Part shown: positions 25,894 to 33,059 of the stretch, piece after piece
How positions within the stretch are numbered: position 1 is the first letter of the stretch
Layout: each line of letters begins with the position of its first letter
Source: UBA6168 sp964573725
Lineage (GTDB): Bacteria > Bacteroidota > Bacteroidia > Chitinophagales > Saprospiraceae
Reading direction: 5' to 3'
NCBI GenBank assembly: GCA_964573725.1
Contig: CAZNLJ010000003.1
Span: 1-64,000 of the forward strand
DNA length: 64,000 nucleotides
Translations under genes and position numbers: made by a program
The notes under the pieces: generated by a model
The model's database searches: none
Seen by the model: the letters and a program-made list of their open reading frames with translations, nothing else
What the model was told of the DNA's origin: nothing

Positions 25894-28800
25894 ATGAAGA
25901 AAAAAGCGCTTGGAAGGATATTGATTGCGGTGGCGGCCGTCGGCGGCCTCATTTTCCTGGGGTTGGTGCTGGCCCCGTTCCTTTTCCGGGACAAGATCGT
26001 TGCCTTTGTCGAAAAAACGGTCAACGAGCAGGTCGATGCCACCGTCACTTTCGAACAGGTGGATATTTCGCTGCTGCGTTCCTTTCCTTCGGTGAGCTTG
26101 GGGCTTCGGGGGCTTTCCGTCATCGGCAAGGACCGGTTCGAAGGGCTTCCCCTGCTGCAGGCGGATTACCTGGGCGTAGCCGTCGACTTCTGGTCTGCCT
26201 GGAATTTCGGGGAGGTTCCCTTGAAAATATTATCCTTGGAAGCGAGCGCCCCCATCGTCCGCGTGCGGATCCTTCCGGACGGAACGGCGAACTACGACAT
26301 CGCCAAGTCAACACCGGATACAGCCGCCACAAAGCCCTCCGATCCCTACCACATCGAACTCCGGGACTATCGAATCACGGACGCCCAGGTCGAATACGAC
26401 GACCGCGCCGCCGACCTCTACTGCCGCCTGGCGGGCCTTTCCCACCGGGGTACCGGTGATTTTACCCAGGCCGATTTCCGCCTTCAGACGGAAACGACCG
26501 TCGGCCAGCTCAGCTTCGCTTCCGGCGGACAGACCTACCTCGACCGGGCAACCCTGAAATATATCGCCGGTTTCCAGGTCAACCTGCCGGAAAGTCGGTA
26601 CACATTCCTGGAAAATACCCTGACAATTAACGGATTGGCCTTACAAATGGATGGATGGGTCCAAATACCGGAAGCACCGGTACCGACGACGATGGACCTG
26701 AGGATATCCTCGCCTGCCACGGATTTCAAATCCTTGCTTTCCATGATTCCGAATGCCTATACGGCTGATTTCGACCGGGTGGCGGCACGGGGTACCTATG
26801 CCTTCGCAGCCACCGCCAAAGGGCAGTTCGACGAGGCGACGGAACGGTTTCCTTCCATCTCCTTGCAATTGCAGGTCAGGGACGGTTCGTTCCAGTACCC
26901 GGAACTGCCCATGGGGGTAGGGGAAATCCAGGTCGACCTTTCGGCGGATGTCCCGGAAAACGATTTGGACGGCCTGGTCCTGGATATCCGCCGGTTCGGC
27001 TTCCGATTGGACGGCAATCCCATCGCGGGCGATTTCCGCCTGACCAGGCCCCTGACCGATCCGGATATCCGCAGCAGCCTGCAGGGTACCCTGGACCTCG
27101 GAGACCTCGTGCAGGCATTCCCGATGGAGGGCGTCGAAACGCTCGCCGGGATCCTGGCATTGGATATCCGGGTTGCCGCCCGGCAATCCGCCATCGACCA
27201 AGACAGGTTCGACCAGGTGGACATGACGGGATCTGTCCGCCTCAACGACCTGACCTACCGCGCGGCGGACATGCCGGCCCTTCGAATCCCTACCGCAACC
27301 GCTACCCTGCAACCCGGCCGGCTGCTGGTCGATGGATTCGAATGCCAATTGGGCAGGAGCGACGTCCGGGGCAGCGGATCCATCGATAACCCATTGGCTT
27401 ATTTCTCCCCGGATGCGACACTGCGGGGAACCTTCCGCCTACAATCCGAGCTGCTGGACCTCGACGAATGGTCGGGGGAAACGCCACCGGAGGAACCCCA
27501 GGATACCGACCCCGCACCTGCCACCGCATCCAGCTTCGACAGGTACCGGTTCGAATTGGATTACGATGCGCAATCCGTCGTCTATCACCCCTACAAACTG
27601 GATGACTTCCGTTTCAAGGGCATACTCACCCCGCAGACCTTCTCCATGGAGAACCTGCAGGCAAAGGTCGGCGACAGTGATTTCCGCTGTTCCGGCACAT
27701 TCCGTCAATACATGGCATATGCCGAAGGAACCGGACGACTGACCGGCAACCTGGAGCTTTATGCCGGGCTGATGGACCTGAATATGTTCCTCAGTGAGGA
27801 TACGAGCACGACCGAGGACTCCGGCCCCATCCTCCTGCCCGGCGATATGGACCTGGTCATCCGTGGACGGATGGATCGCGTCCTGTATGACAACATGGAA
27901 CTGCAGCAAGCCAAGGGCACCCTGCACCTGGCGGACGAAAAGTTGTCTTTCCAGGAGGTCGAGGCCCAAACCCTCGGCGGAAAAATAGCCTTCACTGGCA
28001 GCTATGATACCCGGACTCCGGAATCCCCCTTGTTCGACATGGGGCTAAGCCTGAAAGATATGGATTTCCAGCAGGCATTCCGGACCTTCCAGACCTTCCG
28101 GGCCATCGCTCCCATCGGTCAATTCATCCATGGGAAGTTCAATACCACCCTCACCATGCGCAGCAACCTGGGCCTTGACCTGATGCCGGTCCTGCCCAGC
28201 CTGGATGCCAGTGGCATGCTGCAGACCCTCGATGCCACCATCCGCAATTTCGCCCCCTTGGTCAAGGTGGGGGAAATGCTGAACATTGCCGCTTTCCGCG
28301 AACTGAACCTCAAAAATTCCAAGAATTGGTTCAAGGTGGAGGACGGTATGGTCACACTGTCACCTTTTACCTACCGCCTTGAGGATATCGAGATGAACAT
28401 AGGCGGCCGACATGCCCTGACGGGCGGTATGGACTACCAGATCGATGCGAAGATTCCCCGGGACAAACTGAAGGCCGTCCCCGGCGGACAAGCCTTGGGG
28501 GCCGGCTGGGACTTGGTGCGCCAAGAGGCGTCGAAGCTTGGTGTCAACCTTCAGCAAGGGAATTTCGTCAATGTGCGCATCCTGGTGTCCGGCGATATCA
28601 AGGACCCGAAGGTGGGATTGAAATTCCTCGGGCTGGACGGAGAAGGGGAACCGGGCAGCGGAACCGCTGCCGCCGTGGCAGGCGCCATCCAGGAAGCCGT
28701 TGAAAAGAAAATGGACGAATTGAAAACGGAAGCGGAGGCGACCGTCCGGCAGGAATTGCAGGAGGTCAAACAAGCGGCCATGGATACCAAGGATTCCATG

Positions 28801-28959
28801 GCACAGGACCTTAAGCAAAAAGCGGCTACGGAAGGCAGCAAAGTCCTGGAAAAAGCGGCAGGGGACGCCAAGGCCAAAGCGGCGGAAGAAGCCCGTAAAC
28901 AGCTGGAAAAAATCAATCCTTTCAAAAAGAAGAAAGAAGGGGGCGGGGGAGGAGCCTAG
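25894..28959 (+). CDS. AsmA-like inner-membrane/periplasmic protein
   Basis: 1021 residues from 25894 (MKKKALGRILIAVAAVGGLIFLGLVLAPFLF), one N-terminal membrane anchor followed by a long repetitive beta-rich periplasmic body. The N-terminal AsmA signature follows (VNEQVDATVTFEQVDISLLRSFPSVSLGLRGLSV) and the C-terminal AsmA region includes IGGRHALTGGMDYQIDAKIPRD. The last 100 residues form a charged helix (EKKMDELKTEAEATVRQELQEV...) ending in FKKKKEGGGGGA. AsmA-type proteins are bridge-like lipid carriers implicated in phospholipid transport to the outer membrane. An ATG 11 codons upstream is less likely, since it would delay the anchor. Confidence 0.88.
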   Translation: MKKKALGRILIAVAAVGGLIFLGLVLAPFLFRDKIVAFVEKTVNEQVDATVTFEQVDISLLRSFPSVSLGLRGLSVIGKDRFEGLPLLQADYLGVAVDFWSAWNFGEVPLKILSLEASAPIVRVRILPDGTANYDIAKSTPDTAATKPSDPYHIELRDYRITDAQVEYDDRAADLYCRLAGLSHRGTGDFTQADFRLQTETTVGQLSFASGGQTYLDRATLKYIAGFQVNLPESRYTFLENTLTINGLALQMDGWVQIPEAPVPTTMDLRISSPATDFKSLLSMIPNAYTADFDRVAARGTYAFAATAKGQFDEATERFPSISLQLQVRDGSFQYPELPMGVGEIQVDLSADVPENDLDGLVLDIRRFGFRLDGNPIAGDFRLTRPLTDPDIRSSLQGTLDLGDLVQAFPMEGVETLAGILALDIRVAARQSAIDQDRFDQVDMTGSVRLNDLTYRAADMPALRIPTATATLQPGRLLVDGFECQLGRSDVRGSGSIDNPLAYFSPDATLRGTFRLQSELLDLDEWSGETPPEEPQDTDPAPATASSFDRYRFELDYDAQSVVYHPYKLDDFRFKGILTPQTFSMENLQAKVGDSDFRCSGTFRQYMAYAEGTGRLTGNLELYAGLMDLNMFLSEDTSTTEDSGPILLPGDMDLVIRGRMDRVLYDNMELQQAKGTLHLADEKLSFQEVEAQTLGGKIAFTGSYDTRTPESPLFDMGLSLKDMDFQQAFRTFQTFRAIAPIGQFIHGKFNTTLTMRSNLGLDLMPVLPSLDASGMLQTLDATIRNFAPLVKVGEMLNIAAFRELNLKNSKNWFKVEDGMVTLSPFTYRLEDIEMNIGGRHALTGGMDYQIDAKIPRDKLKAVPGGQALGAGWDLVRQEASKLGVNLQQGNFVNVRILVSGDIKDPKVGLKFLGLDGEGEPGSGTAAAVAGAIQEAVEKKMDELKTEAEATVRQELQEVKQAAMDTKDSMAQDLKQKAATEGSKVLEKAAGDAKAKAAEEARKQLEKINPFKKKKEGGGGGA

Positions 28960-28961
28960 TG

Positions 28962-28993
28962 AAAAACCGGCCCGCCACGGTAAACGGGTCGGT
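28962..28993 (-). terminator. Probable terminator of the trmD/MmcQ transcript
   Basis: 9-bp arms (28966-28974, 28985-28993; one mismatch) with a 10-base loop; read on the minus strand it ends in five Ts at 28962-28966. It lies about 50 bp beyond the stop at 29043. Confidence 0.5.
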
Positions 28994-29042
28994 CCTGGAC
29001 ATAGGGCAAGAAAAAGCCCTCCCAGGCCCCTAAGAAAGGCCC

Positions 29043-29423
29043 TCAGTTTCGGTCCTCGTCCGGCGAAGGGCGCCGCAACCCGGCCTGCCGGCTTTTCGGA
29101 AGACCTTTCACGACCGAATCATAGGAATGCCCAATCATTTCCTTTAGTTCACGGACGGTGAGGTTGCCTTCCAAACGGACGGTATTCCAATGGTTCTTGT
29201 TCATATGCCAGCCCGGAAGGACATCATCGGGGTATTGGTCGCGCCATTCCGCGGCAAGCTCGGGGTCGCATTTCAGGTTGATGGTCGGATCCGGCCGATC
29301 CAGACCGATCAAAGCGAACATTTTTCCTTCCACCTTGAAAACGAGGGTGACCGCATCGAAAGGGAACCCCTCCGTAGCCATCGGCAGGGAAAGGCAGTAA
29401 TGGCGAACAGCTTCGATATCCAT
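29043..29423 (-). CDS. MmcQ/YjbR family protein
   Basis: 126 residues covering the whole MmcQ/YjbR fold: MDIEAVRHYCLSLPMATEGFPFD, KVEGKMFALIGL, INLKCDPELAAEWRDQYPDDVLPGWHMNKNHWNTVRL, then the closing helix ELKEMIGHSYDSVVKGLP. The fold resembles a double-wing DNA-binding motif, but molecular function is unknown. It starts 3 bp after trmD ends, so the two are translated from one message. Confidence 0.9.
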   Translation of the reverse strand: MDIEAVRHYCLSLPMATEGFPFDAVTLVFKVEGKMFALIGLDRPDPTINLKCDPELAAEWRDQYPDDVLPGWHMNKNHWNTVRLEGNLTVRELKEMIGHSYDSVVKGLPKSRQAGLRRPSPDEDRN

Positions 29424-29426
29424 AGG

Positions 29427-30110
29427 TCAATGATGGTTGTCCAGGAGGTCCGGTCTTCTTTCCATCGTCCGCCGGATGGACTCCTCCTGCCGCCATTGGT
29501 CGATGAGCGCCGTATGCCCGGACAAGAGCACGGCAGGGACTTCCCAGCCGCGGAATACGGCCGGCCGGGTGTAGACCGGTGGAGCGAGCAGATTGTCCTG
29601 GAAAGAATCAAACAGCGCGGAGGTCTCATCCCCCAGGACCCCGGGAAGGAGCCTGCCGATGGCGTCGGCCAGGACCGCTGCCGGCAATTCCCCTCCCGAA
29701 AGCACAAAGTCACCGATTGAAATCTCCATGGTGACGAAATGTTCGCGGACACGATCGTCTATCCCCTTGTAATGGCCACAAATCATCAACAGGTTTTCAT
29801 ACATGGATAGCCTGTTGACCAAAGGCTGCCGGAGGGTTTCTCCGTCCGGTGTGAGATAGATGACCTGGTCGTAGGTCCTTTCGCGTTGCAGGTCCTCGAT
29901 GCAATTCACCAGCGGTTCAGGCATCATGACCATGCCCGCGCCGCCGCCGAACTGGTAGTCGTCCACTTGCCGATGCTTACCCAGGCCATATGGCCGGAGG
30001 TCATGGACGACAATGGAAAGAAGCCCGTTGTCGGAGGCCCGCTTCAGGATGCTGTGCCGGAAAGGGCTCTCCAGCAAATCCGGCTGCACGGAGATGATAT
30101 CGATTCTCAT
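29427..30110 (-). CDS. trmD: tRNA (guanine37-N1)-methyltransferase TrmD
   Basis: 227 residues, normal length. Start MRIDIISVQPDLLESPFRHSI; the SAM-binding trefoil knot includes GGGAGMVMMPEP, YLTPDGE, CGHYKGIDDRVREH and SIGDFVLSGGELPA. TrmD methylates G37 of tRNAs reading CNN codons and prevents frameshifting; it is essential in most bacteria. The usual rpsP/rimM/rplS neighbours are absent. Instead it lies between an FKBP isomerase (33 bp upstream) and the MmcQ protein. Confidence 0.95.
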   Translation of the reverse strand: MRIDIISVQPDLLESPFRHSILKRASDNGLLSIVVHDLRPYGLGKHRQVDDYQFGGGAGMVMMPEPLVNCIEDLQRERTYDQVIYLTPDGETLRQPLVNRLSMYENLLMICGHYKGIDDRVREHFVTMEISIGDFVLSGGELPAAVLADAIGRLLPGVLGDETSALFDSFQDNLLAPPVYTRPAVFRGWEVPAVLLSGHTALIDQWRQEESIRRTMERRPDLLDNHH

Positions 30111-30127
30111 AAGGCGTCTGGAACGAA

Positions 30128-30146
30128 TGAACCGGCGGCCGGTTCA
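30128..30146 (-). other. Hairpin spanning the FKBP stop codon
   Basis: Eight-bp perfect arms (TGAACCGG with CCGGTTCA) around a 3-base loop. The minus-strand 5' end is the TGA stop of the FKBP gene. No T tract follows, so it may act as a processing or attenuation structure between FKBP and trmD and not a terminator. Confidence 0.35.
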
Positions 30147-30818
30147 GGGCTCGATGGAAATCAGCTCCACTTCGAAGACCAAGGTTGCGTAGGGACCGAT
30201 CTGGGGACCTGCACCACGGTCCCCGTATGCCAGGTCCTGCGGAATGAACAAGCGCCATTTCGAACCCACCGGCATCAACTGAAGTCCTTCCGTCCAGCCG
30301 CTGATGACCTGGTTCAAACCGAGGACAATCGGTTCCCCGCGCTGCACGGAACTGTCGAAGATGGTACCGTCCAGCAACATGCCCTCGTAGTGTACCTTTA
30401 CCTTGTCCTCCGCACCGGGTCGGGGGCCTTCCCCCTGGACGATGATTTCGTATTGCAACCCGCTGGGAAGTGTCACCACCCCTTCCCTGGCCCCGTTCTC
30501 CTGCAGGAAAGCAGTCCCTTCCGAGAGGTTTTTTTCCTTCTGGGCCATTTTCTGGGACGTCATGTGGGCGCGAAGCACTTCGTTTGCGCTGTTCAGGTCC
30601 ATTTGGGCAGGACGTTGGGCCAACAGGTCGTCGATGGCCCTCGCAAGTACGTCCGCCCGAATGTCCCCTATGCCTTGCTGCTTGATATTCTGGGCCATGA
30701 GCAAACCGACGGCGTAGCTGAGAGAGTCCTTACCGTCTGCCAGCCCTTGTGCCTCCATGCGAAAAACAAAGCAGAAGGCCAGGAGGGTGAGGAATGCCTG
30801 TTTGGAATGGGTACGCAT
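30144..30818 (-). CDS. FKBP-type peptidyl-prolyl isomerase, FklB/Mip-like
   Basis: 224 residues: signal peptide (MRTHSKQAFLTLLAFCFVFRMEAQ), N-terminal helical dimerisation domain (SLSYAVGLLMAQNIKQQG, about 30-110), and C-terminal FKBP domain (about 120-224) with VKVHYEGMLLDGTIFDSS, ISGWTEGLQLMPVGSKWRLFIPQDLAYGDRG and LVFEVELISIE. It assists folding of exported proteins in the periplasm. Located upstream of trmD on the same strand. Confidence 0.93.
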   Translation of the reverse strand: MRTHSKQAFLTLLAFCFVFRMEAQGLADGKDSLSYAVGLLMAQNIKQQGIGDIRADVLARAIDDLLAQRPAQMDLNSANEVLRAHMTSQKMAQKEKNLSEGTAFLQENGAREGVVTLPSGLQYEIIVQGEGPRPGAEDKVKVHYEGMLLDGTIFDSSVQRGEPIVLGLNQVISGWTEGLQLMPVGSKWRLFIPQDLAYGDRGAGPQIGPYATLVFEVELISIEP

Positions 30819-31041
30819 AAGTTGATTGTTCTTGATTGGTGAAAAGGTGTTTCGTGGATCGAATCAGGCGGGGAACCAAGTCCGGAAACCCACCCGGTGG
30901 ACCGGATGGCCTTCCCATCCTTCCGTCCGTTCGACAAAAGTAAGGCAACCGGATTCAATTTCGGCACCGGCATGAAAAAGGATTCGACAAATCTGCGGGT
31001 CAACGGCATACCTTGTCCAAACCGCAGGGATACCGGGTACA

Positions 31042-31611
31042 TCAATCTGCCGGCAACCCCATGAGGGCGAAATCGTCGAAAAACCGACGTAACCAGTGCG
31101 GATCCATGGCATCGGCGGAAAAAACGGTTTGCAACAGGTAAAAGTTGTCCGCTGCAAAAAAGGCCTGGGAACGGGTGACCCATCCCTTTTCCGGAATATC
31201 GATCCGCCACAGCTTTCCCGGATATCGGTCCGACAAACGGATGTCGGAGGAATAAAGCAGTTCGCCACCGGTGTTGGCCAGGGACGCCTGTATCGTTTCC
31301 TCCAAAAGATCGTTCACCCAAACCACCGAATCCCGGGGAATGATTCCGGAGGGATACCGCCAATGATGGATGGCGAAATAGGGCGAATCGCCCTTCACCG
31401 TCTTTACCTGCGCATACCAAAGCCGGTAAGGGAGGAGGCCGACATCCGTCCGCTGGCTATCCCGGAGCAATTGCGGTGCCGCGGGAAAGGAAGCCATAAA
31501 GCCGCCGTCCGGATCCTCCAGGGTGACCCACCCGTCGGATTGGGCAAACACCGGCGCCGGCAGTATGGACCAGAACGGTAAACCCAACAAGAGAATTTTG
31601 GAAAAATACAT
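31042..31611 (-). CDS. Secreted protein of unknown function
   Basis: 189 residues with a signal peptide (MYFSKILLLGLPFWSILPAPVFAQ) and a compact alpha/beta domain: GWVTLEDPDGGFMASFPAAPQ, YRLWYAQVKTVKGDSPYFAIHHW, then WVTRSQAFFAADNFYLLQTVF and a final helix DPHWLRRFFDDFALMG. The pattern FPAAP followed by paired strands occurs in small exported Bacteroidota proteins of unknown role. A TAnnTTTG element lies only 4 bp before the ATG (31616-31623), predicting a leaderless message. Confidence 0.7.
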   Translation of the reverse strand: MYFSKILLLGLPFWSILPAPVFAQSDGWVTLEDPDGGFMASFPAAPQLLRDSQRTDVGLLPYRLWYAQVKTVKGDSPYFAIHHWRYPSGIIPRDSVVWVNDLLEETIQASLANTGGELLYSSDIRLSDRYPGKLWRIDIPEKGWVTRSQAFFAADNFYLLQTVFSADAMDPHWLRRFFDDFALMGLPAD

Positions 31612-31615
31612 GTCG

Positions 31616-31623
31616 CAAAGTTA
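31616..31623 (-). promoter_or_regulatory. -7 element abutting a start codon (predicted leaderless mRNA)
   Basis: Minus-strand TAACTTTG, exact TAnnTTTG, ends 4 bp before the ATG at 31611. With the usual distance to the start point, transcription would begin at or within a few bases of the ATG. Confidence 0.45.
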
Positions 31624-31698
31624 GGGTTACAGGCCAACCCACCCAATAAGAGCTGATTTTACACGGAAGGGGTTGTAAGCGGTTGTCGAGGGACCATG

Positions 31699-31729
31699 AA
31701 AAAAGCGCTGTGCCATGCCGGCACAGCGC
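31699..31729 (-). terminator. Intrinsic terminator of the outer-membrane barrel gene
   Basis: Perfect 10-bp arms (31705-31714, 31720-31729) with a 5-base loop, followed on the minus strand by six Ts (31699-31704). It lies 141 bp past the stop at 31871. Confidence 0.8.
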
Positions 31730-31870
31730 CTCCGAACGCATTCATTTGGCGGAATCCCCGGTATTTTCCCAGCAAAAGGAAGGTCGCTGGAACCATATCC
31801 TCCGTCGGGGGAAAATGAGGGATGTCCAATAAAGGGTATTAACGCTTTGAATTAAATCTACATGAAATCT

Positions 31871-32461
31871 TTAGAGCCGGACGGTAAAACCGGTAGTCAG
31901 CAGGGAAACCCCGAAACCGGCCTCTGCAAAAACACCGACGTTGTGGCGGAAGAAATACTTACCCCCCACGAAAGCACTGTAGAAGAAGGTCCCGGCCGGC
32001 GCATCGGGGTCGATGTTGGAAGGTGCGTCGGGTTGGCGGTAGAAAGGCTGGCCGCTGGCGTGATCGAATTCCTCCAACTTGACGGCATTGTACCCCAGCA
32101 TTCCCCCGCCATAAAACGCGAGGTTCTTGCGGACGTTCTTGCTCAGTTCGCTCCGCAGGCCGACGGTCAAGGTCCGGTTGTTGGAGAAAACCGATTGGCC
32201 GTCCGTCACCAGGTAAGGCTTGGAATTGGATTCGGAATATCCCACGATACCATTCAGGCTGAACGACTCCCCGAAGCGGTGACCCACGACCACGCTGACG
32301 GGGGGGACGACCGCAGCGGCACCGTCCATGACGTAGGCGGGGATGACCCCGATACCGGCGGACAACTGGAGGCCTTTGCCGGCAGCATGGTTTTGTTGGG
32401 CGGAAAGCTGGAGAACGGAAATCATCGCGATGGCAAGAAACAGAATGGATTGCTTTTTCAT
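31871..32461 (-). CDS. Outer-membrane beta-barrel protein
   Basis: 196 residues: signal peptide (MKKQSILFLAIAMISVLQLSAQQ) and about eight amphipathic strands (LQLSAGIGVIPAYV, VSVVVGHRFGESFSLNGIVGYS, NRTLTVGLRSELSKN, LAFYGGGMLGYNAVKL, FYSAFVGGKYFF, VGVFAEAGFGVSLL), ending in TGFTVRL. This is the small porin-like barrel layout. No specific function. It has its own promoter and a strong terminator, so it is a single-gene unit. Confidence 0.82.
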   Translation of the reverse strand: MKKQSILFLAIAMISVLQLSAQQNHAAGKGLQLSAGIGVIPAYVMDGAAAVVPPVSVVVGHRFGESFSLNGIVGYSESNSKPYLVTDGQSVFSNNRTLTVGLRSELSKNVRKNLAFYGGGMLGYNAVKLEEFDHASGQPFYRQPDAPSNIDPDAPAGTFFYSAFVGGKYFFRHNVGVFAEAGFGVSLLTTGFTVRL

Positions 32462-33059
32462 TGTCTTGGATTTTTCTTGGTTCTCGGAGCCGGTGCGGAA
32501 CGGGATCTTCAGGCACCGGATACCGACTGGAACAAGCTTGGATTCATTTGGTGTGCGGCCGTGGACCGAAGCGGAACATCAGGCCTGCCACGTTTGATTT
32601 GACACTGCAAAAATGCAGCATTGCCTTGTAAACGCAAACAGCGCCTTCAATATTTTATTCTAATTTTACATTGTTAACATCATTAACTTTTTATATTATT
32701 CCGCAATAAACTCAATAAATGAAATATTATTTCTAAAATAAACATTCCGCCTTCTTTAGGTCTGTCCTTGTCCGGCGGACGTTCAAAAATTTTTTTTGAG
32801 GATTTTTCCCAGACCTTCCAACCCGGCAGGAAGGCCGACGAAACGGTGGGACGGGCGGTCTTCCTGGCTTGACTCAAGCCTTGGATGCCGCAGGCGATTC
32901 CCATATGCGGCATGCCAGGGATGCGCACTTCCCGGTGGAATCCCACGGCCTTGACCACCACCCGTATGGCAACTGGCTGTATGGAGGGGCTGGGGGGGGG
33001 GTGGGGGCGTACGGCCGATGCGCCCCACCCGGCGACCGGGTTAAAGCCGACCGCGGAAA
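32462..33059. other. Intergenic region with AT-rich segment and G-run
   Basis: 598 bp without a credible gene. The promoter of the barrel gene is at 32608-32638. Bases about 32640-32760 are markedly AT-rich. A run of ten Gs at 32992-33001 then leads into a hairpin (33001-33009 with 33021-33028, one bulge); a second small hairpin at 33027-33041 lies just beyond the ppdK stop. Neither is followed by a T tract. Confidence 0.55.
32608..32638 (-). promoter_or_regulatory. Promoter of the outer-membrane barrel gene
   Basis: Minus strand TTTG (32635-32638), 19-bp spacer, then CATTTTTG (32608-32615), seven of eight matches to TAnnTTTG. Predicted leader about 140 nt. Confidence 0.5.
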
